64,000 bases of DNA from NCBI GenBank assembly GCA_021397835.1, contig JAJFZO010000747.1, positions 994,501 to 1,058,500 on the forward strand, in the 5' to 3' direction. The notes under the pieces were generated by a model that was not told the DNA's origin, did no database searches, and saw only the letters and a program-made list of their open reading frames with translations. The number at the start of each line of letters is the position of its first letter. The first letter of the stretch is position 1. Positions 12,376 through 24,301 of the stretch are shown one piece after another. Origin of the DNA: Moringa oleifera. Its lineage: Eukaryota; Streptophyta; Magnoliopsida; Brassicales; Moringaceae. A program made the translations under genes and the position numbers.

Positions 12376-15300
12376 CTCTAAATGATAGATTAATATTTAT
12401 TTTATTAAGAATATCATAAAAATTAATTTTGAGATATAATTTTTATATGACAAAATTATTTGTTATGATAAAAAAGGAAGCACTATCTTGTAAAGTGTAA
12501 GTGTTGATAATTTTAAATGTTAAATATTAAATATAAATAAAAAATATATTTTTAAAATTTATATCATATATATCAATTATTTTTTATTTCATTAATTAAA
12601 CAAATCTCTAATATATATATATTAATGAAATTTTACTGTAATTTATAAAATAATATAAAAAATAAATATTATAAAAAGGATTTGAAGATGGCAAGTGAAA
12701 TCATTTTTGTACGGATATATGGAGGCGGAAGCAAGAGAGTGGGCCCTCTAAAACGACAACACTCAGTCGATAGCGACCACTTACAAGTCGAAAATGACCA
12801 GGCCACTTAGATATTTGTCTACTACAAACTTGAAATTACCGAAATATCTTCCACCACTTCGTAGTCACTCTTACTACTAAACCAACGGCATAAATCTTCA
12901 TCACAATATCCCTCGACCCAATTTATCAAATAAAAATTATATACAAATTACGTTTTATTGGGAGAAATTAATATTATTTTGATATATATTATATCATAAA
13001 TATTAATCAATTTCAAATTATAATAATTTTTAATATAAAATATATTTACAAAAATTATTATAATCTTTTATATTATCAAATAAAATAATTCACAAATTTT
13101 GTAAAATCTAAAAAATTAATTAATCGATATTTAAATTTTCATATATTTAAATTTTTATTTGTTACGTTAATATAATTAATAATTAATATTCAATAATATA
13201 AATATTAATTTTTAAATAGTTTAATTGGCGTAGGTGTTTTATCATTTAAAAGGGCAAGTAACAACAAGATTGATCAAATCAAATGCTTTTTTGTTATTGT
13301 GATTGAGTGGGAGGAAGAGAATTGAGAGAAGAGTGGATTAGGAGATAAGGAGATCGGCGTGGCATTAGCATCTACATGTCATTTTCTCATCTTAGAACCC
13401 CATGTGAATCAGAGGCCCCTTTGATTCAACATTTTTCTCTTAATTGCTCTTCGATGGCTGACAAATCGAATCTGGATGAATCGACGATCTTTTTTTGATT
13501 TCCTTATGAATTGATTAAAATTCAAATTCAAATGATAAACAAATTATTTTTTAATGTCATGCATGCAAGTTTGATTAAGATTTAGTCGATCGTTAATTTA
13601 GAATTAAATGAAAATAAATAATCAAATTTGAATAATTAAGTTTCGATTTTAGTTAAAGTTTAATTTTAAATTAATTTATAATTTAATTTAAAATATATTT
13701 ATATTTTTAACTTAAAAAATAAAATATTCAATAATTATTAATAAATTTAAAATAATTAAATATAATGTAAAATGATAAAATTAATGATATTAAATATTTA
13801 AATATATATTTTAAAAAATTATGAACTAATGATTGCGAATTGTTATTTAAGATTGCCATTCATAAAATTAAAAAAAAAAAATGTAACCGAATTTTAATGA
13901 TATCATTTAAGGTTGATTTCGAACTCATAACCGTAATGGATGATATTGATTTAATTCTACCTGTTGGAACCAAATTGCAATCACTATTACATACGTATAT
14001 TAAGTTTAAATATAAGTTAGATCAAACAAAATTTTAATTTACTAAATTCTAATCAATTTAATTTTCTTCCAAACAAGCCACATGGATGCCCTAAAATTTT
14101 CCGGGAAAAGCATGTGGAAAATGAAGCCTATAATAGTTTCTATACATGCATGGCATGTGCCATAACCGAACAATTGCAGCGTAGGTGCCATGTGGTCTCT
14201 GTATCAAAGACTGTACCTTTTTTCCTAATACTTAATTATTTATCAGATAAAAAATTATAAATTATAAATATTTTTATATTGTATTTTAATTTAAATTATG
14301 TCACAAATTTTAAATTAAAACGTTAAATTGAGATTCTTCAGCAATAAACGCTAACTTAAAACTTCTTAGAGATATAAACAAGTATTCAATATCTCAGTAT
14401 AAAAAGTTGAAAAATTTTAAGTACTAACTTTTTTAAATTATATTATTTTAAAAATAAAATTTTTAAAAAATATTTTATTAATAAAAATCATTTAAATTTA
14501 AATGATAAGTTTGAATAACGATTAAATAATTTTTTTTTTCAGACTTTAATATTTTAATTTAAATTAAAAAATATATAATTAAATTTATCGATTTGTAAAA
14601 GTTAAATTTAAAATTAAAATAAATGTAATTAATTTTTTTACATTTATATTATTTTACAAATTACTGTAAATCAAAATAAAAAATTTGCCATAAAAACTAG
14701 AAAGTTGGTTAACCATCTTTTTAGGGTGAACCATTTTGGTTAGGTTTGTTGGCACTTTGTGGTTTCACCCACGTGAAAATGGCCCATCACGGGTGACATG
14801 TTTCCGGCAATCAATTGGATTCATCCCTCAATTATTCATGTTCCTAGTTAGAGACTCCTTTTTACACTATGGAAGCTATTAGTGATTGGTATTTTCTTCT
14901 TATTATGTCTAGGATGAAAGTATCTAAGTTTGGCATTTTCTCGTTGAAGCACCTTTCGTTCTCGTCTTAACCCTAATGTATTTTTAGTGTGCATTAATTA
15001 TAGTCGGTGTTCATTGATGAGTAATTTTGATTTAACCTATAATAAGGTAGAAGCTTCTCTTATTAATTGCGATTTTTGCGGTCCAAAATGTATTGCCTGT
15101 CTATGTTAATCATGTTCACCAAAGCATGATTTATAAACATGACGATGTAACGCATAAGCATTATGATCTTTTATTAATGTATTTTAAAAAATATTAATAG
15201 AATATTTGATTTTATAAGTTTTATTATTATTATTCATTTATTACATTAATATAATAAAATATGAAAAAATAACCAAACTTATATCAGTAAATAATCACAA

Positions 15301-16290
15301 TCCTATATATAAATAATTTTATCATGTATTATAAAAATTGAGATATCTAACACAATAGATTAATTTGGTAGACTCCTAATATATTTGTTATAACTCTTAA
15401 ATGCATACAGACATGAAATTCGTTTAGAATTTATCATATGATATGATATGTATTGATTTTCTTTTAATAAGTTTGAGAATCCAAATTGAAATTGTTTAGA
15501 TGGGTTTGCCGAATAACGAGCCAATTGATGGAAGAAAATCATGGCAATGGGATCCTAGGGTTGTTGAAAAAATGACAATAGCTTGGAAGAAATTTGTGCA
15601 ATTTTCTCATTTGGGTATTGTCCAAATGACAGATTGAGCCAAATGGGTACTATCAAAATGACCAAAAATTTATTGGGTTTGTCATTTACAGGTGACCAAA
15701 CTTTGATTTTATTTTATTTTTAGTGAAATATAGAGATCGTTCTTTGATTAGATAGTGAGGCACTGAGCTTGGAAAAATGAGCAGTCATCAAAACCAACGT
15801 ATAGAATTTATAAAAAAAGAAAAACAGGAACAACAAGAACAAGTGGAGTAAAAATCTGGCAAAATCGAAAGCAACAGCAGCAGCAGGAAGCTCCAATTTG
15901 CCTGTCTGGTGGCTCCAGCCTGTCTGATTTGTGGCCATTTTATATGGCTTGGAATGCTTGTCTCGTGCGTGCCACAGTGCCAACCCAACCACGCCTCTCG
16001 CCTCATTGGCTCTTCCTTCCACATGGGCCACCCAGTTTGACCCTTTTGGTCATCCAATTAAGGTACATCGAAAATATCTCCCAGCAAATCCATCGACCCA
16101 GTTTGTGTCATAGAGGTTGATATGTAAAATATACAATCATCTACTATAAAATATATTTTTTATATATTTATATTAATTTATAATTAATTTTAATATTAAA
16201 TTAAAAAATTTAAATTAACATGATATCTTTAAATTTATCACATCATGAAGTCAGTTCAGTTTTAAAAAATAAAAAATTTACTCATGCATG

Positions 16291-16312
16291 TATATATATA
16301 TATATATATATA
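16291..16312. repeat. (TA)n microsatellite
   Basis: A perfect run of about ten TA units follows GCATG. It is a simple sequence repeat in intergenic DNA and a likely polymorphic marker. No function is apparent. Confidence 0.9.
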
Positions 16313-17945
16313 AAATGATAGCATTATTAATGATTTATATAAATAAAATTTAAAATATATATTAATAAAAAATTAATTTAATTTAAATCATTAACATTGA
16401 TGACAAATATGATTAGATAAGTTTTATTACGTCACGGGGAAATTCATTTTTTATTTTAAAAATAAATCTAAATTAACGTGAACCGTTGAATGTTTAAGAA
16501 ATTCAACATATATAATCATGCCATTGATGATAGAATGGTGTCACACATTATCGAAACATTTTTTTATTTTTAAATTTCATTTATTGTTTTTCTTGAAGGG
16601 TTATGAACACAATGACTATAAGCAATTTTAATCATAATCATCAATCCCCTCCATGAATACTATGTAAATAAATAAATAAATATATATATATATTAAAAAA
16701 TTCTGAATGTCATGATTATTTCAAACATTTATATCTTGATCATTGAAGCATCTTATTTAATAAATAAAATTGAGATATATCTAAATTATTTTCAATATAT
16801 CATTTCAAATATTAAAATATAAAAAATTAAATTAATAAAAAATAATTAATTTTTTTATAAAAATAAATTTAATAATTAATGACAATTTACAATGCATATA
16901 ATTTGATAAATATATTCTAAAGTAATATGAACCGTTAAAGAGATATCACTAAGATAATAATATATAAATAATAATAATAATAATTTAAGTTGCTTTCTGT
17001 GATGTCCACGTCAGTAGTCTTCTCTCTCTTTCTCATGATGTCAACATAACCCAAACGGCAAGTTGGCTTTACAGCTTTTTCCTTCTCACGCTCTCATTCT
17101 CAACCGTTGCTTCCTCACCTCTTCCCTCTTGTAACTACTAGATAATTTTATTATTTTTTAAAAATTATTATTTTTGAATTTATATATAATTTCAAAATAC
17201 GAATCAAAACGGAATATAATCTGAATTTATAATAAATAATTATAAACATTATAGTCAAATAATTAATTAATCAATAATTAATATTATTTACATAGGGAGA
17301 TGGACATACAAGCATTAGATGTAAACCGTGTTTGTATAAATTAAGCTTACCCATAATCACATTGTATGAATTAAATACACAAAATATTAGATTTGTTAGG
17401 TTAATTAATTATAAAGTAATTGGTCGTGTTAGCAAAAGGAATCAATTCCAAATATGGCACAATTTCTTACTAGTTGGAATTGATTCGAAATTAAACATAA
17501 TAAAATTGCACCATTTCCTCGTGATAATATAGATCAAGTTATTTATTTTTGGAATTTCAAAAAAGAAATATTTAATGATGCAGCACAAATTTGAAAGATT
17601 AACATTTTCTATTCATTTAATATTTATTAAGTTGTTTAAATAAGAATAACGATTATTTTTATAATTTCATTTTACTTTATAAATATAAAAATATGAAATA
17701 TAAATATTTATTCTATTAAATTATTATATATTATTATTTATTTTAAAATTTAATATAATTTAAATCAAGAGGGTCTGTCTGCTTCTTTATAATGATATTT
17801 TAAGTATTTCTAAAATTAATACTGGGACGTAAATTGGTAAGTACTACTAATTTTTTCCTTTTAAAAAATAGCAAGATAATGACAATTAAGTAAATAATTA
17901 TTGAATAATTTCGTAATTCCATGGAGAGAAACTGGCAGTAATCGA

Positions 17946-18043
17946 CACGTGTCACGAGGGTGGAACCACGGTTTGGCTGGGTAGAGGTGGGTGGACGGTT
18001 TGGACACGTGGAGCATTAATGGTGGTGAGATTGAGTCCACGTG
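17946..18043 (+). promoter_or_regulatory. Triple G-box/ABRE cluster upstream of the TPR gene
   Basis: Perfect CACGTG cores lie at 17946-17951 (ACACGTGTC), 18005-18010 (ACACGTGGA) and 18038-18043 (CCACGTGAT), within 98 bases of locally GC-rich DNA. They are about 150-250 bases upstream of a good TATA box. Such clusters are typical of bZIP (ABF/HY5) or bHLH (PIF) control. The regulator cannot be told from sequence. Confidence 0.7.
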
Positions 18044-18184
18044 ATCCCGTGATAAAAGCCGCGTAGGACTGAAAAATTCCTCATTGAGACTTTTCAACAA
18101 GGTCCTACTATAGTTACTTGCTGACCCAGACCCCTGCCATTACCTATTAAAGGTACTACCGGTGGCATACCATAAACGGCACCG

Positions 18185-18192
18185 TATAAATA
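18185..18192 (+). promoter_or_regulatory. TATA box of the TPR gene
   Basis: TATAAATA follows ACCG and lies about 120 bases before a CT-rich leader. It is the best core-promoter match upstream of the ATG at 19036 and implies transcription starting near 18220 and a leader of about 800 bases, probably spliced. Confidence 0.65.
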
Positions 18193-18306
18193 CAGTATAC
18201 CTTGTATATTCCAACTGTAGAGATTTTTTATTTTTATTTTTTAATTTATGGAGTAGCTACCAAAAGAGCTGCATTTGCTTTGTGTTATATAACGACGCGG
18301 AGGGTG

Positions 18307-18327
18307 TCTCTCTCTCTCTCTCTCTCT
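18307..18327 (+). repeat. (TC)n microsatellite in the TPR gene leader
   Basis: About ten TC units on the sense strand lie in the presumed 5' UTR. CT tracts in the same sense-strand position recur near three other genes in this window. The leader (18330-19030) contains splice-like sites (donors near 18435 and 18722, acceptors near 18807 and 19029), so a 5' UTR intron is likely. Confidence 0.8.
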
Positions 18328-19035
18328 TCCTGACAAAGTGAAGCTGCCTTTCGAGCTTTGCTTCACGAGCTCACCGAGAAATCTCTCGACGGCATTTGAC
18401 GGGAGACGAGGAAGGAAAATCCTTTTGAAATTCGTGGTAATCTACTCTAAGTTTCTCTTTCTTTCCTTTTTTTTGTAGAAATGAAGAAGATTTCTCTAAA
18501 CTTTTTCTGATTTCGCGTTTCGTCGATTTTCGTGTCGGGTTGGTTTCTGAGATTTTCTGATCCGGTTTTCATGGGAAAGTAACGATTTGTTTTGGGATTG
18601 CTAAAGAGTCTTAAAAGCGTTGTTTCGAGGTGGAAAATTAAGCTTTTCAGAGTTTTTGTTTTCATTTTCTTGAACTATTTTCCGGGAAAATGGGAGGAGG
18701 TGTGGTAAAGGGGGCGTGAGCAGGTATGGATGATGAAGTTCGCTTGAATCTTTTGACTTTCGATTTGTTCTGACTTATTCGGTTGGTTTTTCTTTGATTT
18801 TACAGGAAGGAGTGAATATAAGAGAAGAAAGGGAAGGACTTTGTTTCAGTGATTCCGTAAATGGAAAAAGAAAAAGCAGTCGCTTAGTTTCTGATTGGAT
18901 GAAGAGAAAGTTCTCCCTTTAAGCAAGCTTTCCGAGATTTTGATTCCATTTGTTGGTTGAATCTTTCCATTGGAATTCTTGGATTTTCCATTTCATCACT
19001 GCTAGCGACTGTTGAGGTTTTTCTTTCAGTTTCGA

Positions 19036-21204
19036 ATGGGAGTGAAAGTAGCAGTCACCTGCTTCCAGTGGTCTCAGCCAATTCTACCTCATTCCCCATC
19101 TTCCTTACAAGCCCTAGCCTCTGCAACTTCGTCTCCGTCGTCGAAACGATACTTTAGGCAGAGACTCGACCGATGGGCTCTGTTCGGAACGCGATCCACG
19201 AAGCTGCACAAGTCTCGATCTTTTGAGTTGCCAAACTCACCAAGAAGAACTATCCAGCCCATGAGGAGAGCTTGTTGCGCGAGCTTGGATTCCTTCTCCG
19301 ACGAGGAATTCTCCCAGAAAATCCAGGAGTTGGCTCTCAGATTCCAACTCTCCGACGACGATGAAGATAGGACTACCAACAATGACAACACGATAGATGC
19401 CACACCAGAAACAGTCTACGATTCCGGCCATAATCACGTCGTGAACGGCTTCAACGGAATCAGACCGGACGAACCCAGCTTCTCAATGGACTCTGTCGAG
19501 CCTCCATGGCAAGAGATAGTCCCTGATACGAGCATAGAACGGAAGGCCAACAGTGTTGATCTCCCGTTTTCGCTTCGAATCATAAAGAGGAAGATGCAGT
19601 GGCAGGAAGGGTTCAGGGATGCGAGAGAATCAGCTTGTTGTTCTGTGAAAAAGGCCTTCTCTTCCATGGTGTTTATGATTCGGGAGATTCAGAGCTACAC
19701 TTTACGAATGAGGGAGCTGCTTTTCTACGAGGATTTACAGGGGATTCTTGGTCGGGTCCAAAAGGAGATGCACGCCTCCTTTGTGTGGCTGTTTCAGCAA
19801 GTATTCTCTCATACACCGACTTTAATGGTGTATGTAATGATATTATTAGCTAACTTCACTGTATATTCCATGGGGACCAACATCGCCATTGCCACATCTT
19901 CACCGCCTGGTTCTTATTCTGCTAAGACGGAAATATCATCCGTTGTCGATATTCAAGACCAGAAGCATCAAAAGTTTGATTCTTCATCGATAAAGACATT
20001 CTCCATATCTTCTTCAGGTGGCAAGACCGCCTCTATTGGCGGGAACAATGGCGACGGCGGGAAGGTACGGCCTGTCGCAAGTGGCACAGAGGGTGACGGA
20101 TGGTTCGATGGTTCCAACCATTTCAGAACCATTGTCCCGGACGGAGCTTCACAATTATCATCGTTTGGGTCAACCGCAGATGTAGAGTCGGTCTCAGGGC
20201 AAGAGAGCAGAGACAATGAGCTGAATCTATGGAAGTCCATCGTAGAGGAAGCTGAGACAATGCAATCACCGTTCGGAGACGCCACCCTTGATCATGAAAC
20301 CATGCAGAGATTTGTATCTCCGGTGAACACCGACATAGAACCCGACGATTACGTGGACTACTTCAGAACAGAGCTTCTGTATCAAACAGGATTAGCACAG
20401 GAACCAAATAACCCTCTCCTCCTCGCCAACTACGCTCAGTTCCTCTGCCTTGTCGCTCATGACTATGACAGGTACAGATCTTCACCATCTTTCCTGCGTC
20501 TAAGTTCAGTCTCTGCTTTAATCTCTGTTTTGCTGGTAATTCACTTGACTGAGTTGTTTTAACCCGATAGGCATTAAAATCCTGTGATACTGAGTCAAGG
20601 ACGAGTCAGAATATCTCCATTTTCTCTCTTTTCCTCATAAATAATGTCCCAGGAGTCTGTTAATTAACTTTGTCTTCTAGTACATTTTTGGGTTGTCTTC
20701 TTCGGAGTCCCTGATAGGGCAATGTGTGGTAGTACAGAGAGTCTACCAGTTTCAATTCATGGCTATCACCATGAGCGCGTAGGTTCCACGTGCTTCATAA
20801 GGAAGTACCCATCTGCGTGACTGCCTCTTCAAAGCGGTTGCCTTTGATTTGATTAGTCTAACTCACGAGAACTTTAAGTTGGATCACAATTTGAATTAGC
20901 TTTGCTTATTTCGGCGATGAGTTCTGACTTCTGAATTCTGGGTTTTGTTTACAGAGCGGAGGAGTACTTTAAACGGGCGGTCGGAGTGGAGCCACCGGAC
21001 GCAGAGGCGTACAGCAAGTACGCGACTTTCTTATGGAGAGTGAAGAACGATCTCTGGGCGGCAGAGGAGACATTCTTGGAGGCCATTTCTGCTGATCCAA
21101 GCAATTCTTACTATGCAGCCAACTATGCCCATTTTCTATGGAACACCGGCGGCGAGGACACCTGTTTCCCTCTCGACTCGTCCGAAACTTCCCAAGAAGC
21201 CTGA
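19036..21204 (+). CDS. Membrane-anchored tetratricopeptide-repeat protein
   Basis: Two exons, 19036-20471 and 20955-21204, give 561 residues. The N-terminal half is acidic and serine-rich with no known domain. A hydrophobic segment (LMVYVMILLANFTVYSMG, about 262-283) probably spans a membrane. Residues 438-555 carry TPR-like helices in which the pattern NPLLLANYAQFL, DAEAYSKYATFLW and NSYYAANYAHFLWN repeats. The protein ends shortly after the TPR block. The intron falls inside the first TPR, a phase-2 junction that restores an Arg codon before AEEYFKRAV. The product looks like Arabidopsis At1g07280/At2g29670, annotated only as TPR-like. An in-frame TTG upstream was not used; ATG at 19036 lies just after an acceptor-like CAG. 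The function is unknown, and protein-protein scaffolding at a membrane is an inference. Confidence 0.9.
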
Positions 21205-24200
21205 AATCTGATGACCCAAAAACCCACAAAAAACAACCCAGCACATGCGGAGAATATCACCCCACCCACTATTGTTTTCTTCTCAGCTCGGGAATTTTAT
21301 TATAATAATTATAAAAAAAATTCTGCATATAAAAGAAAAGTACAGAGTTCAGAATTCAGATTCCTTGGCTCTTGAGATTTTCCAGTGTTATTGCTTAATT
21401 TTCTTTTCTACGGGGAGATTTTCCCTGAGAGACATCTAGCGGGAGGTGGTGGTGCTGCTGCTGCTGTTCACGTGACCAGGGGGGAGGAATCGGATCCGTC
21501 GCACGCGGAGGGGCAAGGATTGCGAAGGCTTTACTGTCACTGTAGATCTGTTAAAGTCAATTGGAATGCTTCTTCTTCTCCTTCGGCATTCGCCATCTTT
21601 TTTGCACAGTTTATCATTTTCTTTTTTAACAAAACTCACATGGCAAACTGTAATTAATTAGTTTTCTGTTAATATCAATGGCTCTGCCATAGCTTTATCA
21701 GGAATTCGTTCTTTTCTGTCTCTATGATGTTGGATTCAAATTTTCCCAGAAAACAAAAGTAGTCACCTTTGCTTCTGGAGGAAAAAAGAGACGGGGGAAT
21801 CAGAAAGCTGGTTTGCTGATGAATAATTGCCTGGAAAAAGAGGGAAGAGACTCTGCCCAGATTAAAGAAAGTTGGTTCTTATTGTTTGATTTGCGAGAAA
21901 AGCAGAACTGGGTAAGTACTTGCATGCTTCTAATAACAGATTTTCCTGGAAAATAAAAAGGATTGTGAAATAAACCTTTTGTCTAACATTGCTTGTGCAT
22001 GAAAAAGCCATGACTTTCTGCAGTACAGATTGGCTCTTACACCAAACATGAGAAGGTCCTAACGTTGGTGAAGAACTAAATCAAGCACTTTATACAATGA
22101 ATCTTGATTTATCTTTTTATAAATATAATTTTTAAAAAAATTTTAAATAAAAATTTAAAAATTTTTAATTACAAATTATTAAAATTTAATAAGTAAATCT
22201 AAAAATAGAGTAAATATTCATATGGGTTACCTTTTAAAAATTTAACACTGAAAATATTTTTTTAACCATTAATTAAGTTTTAATTTATTATTTTATGAAT
22301 ATAAAAATTTAATAGATAATACAAATTAAATATCATATTTTTACATAATTTTAATCTAAATTTTTTAATTAATTATTTTATTTATCAAAATAATATATTT
22401 TAAAGAAAAATTAATATAAATTAAATCAACATAAAATACATGATCAAATAAAAGAAATCTTTTGGAAAGGTTTCACGTTCATTATGAAGTAAAAGAGCGT
22501 AGCTGAATCCACGTTTCAAGCCTTTCAAGATGTGGAAGTCGCTATGCATATGCGCGCACCTAAAAGTTACATTAAGTCACGTGCTTGCCCCTCCTAACTT
22601 GGACGTGTGCGCGCGAGTGCAACCCTTAATTATCTCCCTTCTATTTTTAGTTTAAAACAAAATATAATTTTTATGAAATTAATATATATTTATTGTATTT
22701 TAATAATATTTTTAAAAATAATAAAATAATTAAACAAATAAAAATTATATAATTATCATGTATATAATTGAAATTATTAATATTAATTAAAATTATAAAT
22801 TTAATTCAAAATAATAAATAAAAAATATATATTTTATATAATTAACTTATATATATAAATACAAACATTTTTTATCATGAACAGGTTAATATTATGCAAA
22901 ACTCTGAACCCACGACAATTTTAAAGGTTATGGCACACCATGTGATCTCCTCGATCGAATCCATATTTTAAAGACGGGTAAAACTGTTTGTCTCACTAAA
23001 TTAAGATGAAAGTGGACATAGCGGCGACCGACCAAATATGGTAAGTTTGAATTTTTGTTGAGGCAAAAGGAGTGAATGAAGCATGGTTGCATGTAACTAA
23101 TTATTTTCCATAGAAATGGTGACATGCAAGGGTTGAATGCTAAATCCTCCTAGGGATTGAGTTTCAGCCCAAGCAGAAAATGACGGTGCTGTCACGTGAA
23201 CACACTGTGGATGACAAACTACCCACCATGTCACCTTTTCCCCCCTCCCATGCCTTGCCGTTTCCCTTTCCCAATAATCACATACACTAATTATATGGTT
23301 TACACCTTGTGCGTATATTTTATAGATAAATATTTTAATAAAAAAATAAATTATTTCTTTTTGTTCAAAATGGGCTCATTGGGTTTTAATTTTGGCCCGA
23401 TTGGTCTTGATATTGGGCCAATTGAGCCCAACTAGTTGATAATAAGCCCATTGCAAAGTGGACCTTTCTATTTTAAATAATGAAATAGAGTTATTTTTTA
23501 ATTTAATATGTTAATGAATATTGGAAAACAAAAATTATAATTATTTAATTCATTAAGTTATTAATATATTAAAATTTTTTCAAAATAAAAACCAGATTAA
23601 TAGAAAATTAAGTGGACAAATGGGTGAATTCAATACCTATAAATTTACACATCATTTGGTAACCAACCATGTTTTTATTGATAATTAATTATTTATGGGG
23701 ACAATTAAACCCAAAGGCTTCAAATCATCCATGATGGGCTCGCCCTACTAAATTTTGGTTAATTAATTAATTTTCATAATAATTTCCTAGGGCAACCCCC
23801 CATTTTGCCATAGTGGCTTTTAATCATGGTCTAAAAAGTCAAAAATACCCTTCTCATGTATGCTGAATAAACTTTTTGTATATGGGCATAATCATCTTTT
23901 CAATATGATAATAGTGAGTGCCCTAATCAACTACCTGTAATTAGCTTTGCTTTCTGAATTTTATTTCATGTATTAATTAAGTGAATTTTATGAAAATTAG
24001 AAAAATTGATTTAAATGCTGTGGGTTTAATAAGGATTAACCCACTAATCTCTCCGTCTCTCTTTCAACTTCTTGTCTGAGAGAGGAAGCTCAGGAGTTAC
24101 ACTCACTAGAAATCCTCACCCTTTGGATCTACCAGCCGATCAACGGCTATTAAGCTCACGTGGGCATGTTACTAGGCTTCGTATAAGCTTTCTGTCCAGC

Positions 24201-24301
24201 TTCTGTTATGGGGGCCGTGATGAAAACACGCAGATACCAGTAGGGAGAAAGCAAGTCGACGCCTGAAGTATTGCTTTTTTCTCTCCTTCAAAGCTTCAAT
24301 A
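21205..24301. other. Intergenic region between the TPR and MYB genes
   Basis: The first 450 bases are the probable 3' UTR of the TPR gene. AT-rich DNA follows (22100-22900). A short GC-rich spot at 22540-22620 carries an 8-base inverted repeat (GCGCGCAC at 22552-22559, GTGCGCGC at 22607-22614) and a CACGTG. A cluster of GGGCC/TGGGC motifs lies at 23370-23450. No gene is visible; the MYB promoter occupies the right end. Confidence 0.55.

Larger units (their letters stand above)
11150..17900. other. AT-rich intergenic desert between CDC6 and the TPR gene
   Basis: About 6.7 kb with no supportable gene. Most of it is very AT-rich, with decayed dispersed repeats (arms near 11280-11342 and 12275-12375). 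Islands of more balanced composition occur at about 12690-12920, 13230-13500, 14690-14960 and 15540-16120. They contain only short open frames without codon structure or recognisable domains. They could be promoter fragments, non-coding RNA genes or old gene remnants. Confidence 0.6.

Noticed and set aside
15720..16120. Overlapping frames on both strands in the 15.7-16.1 kb island
   Set aside because: Four mutually overlapping frames on two strands with no homology or codon signal indicate composition effects, not a gene.
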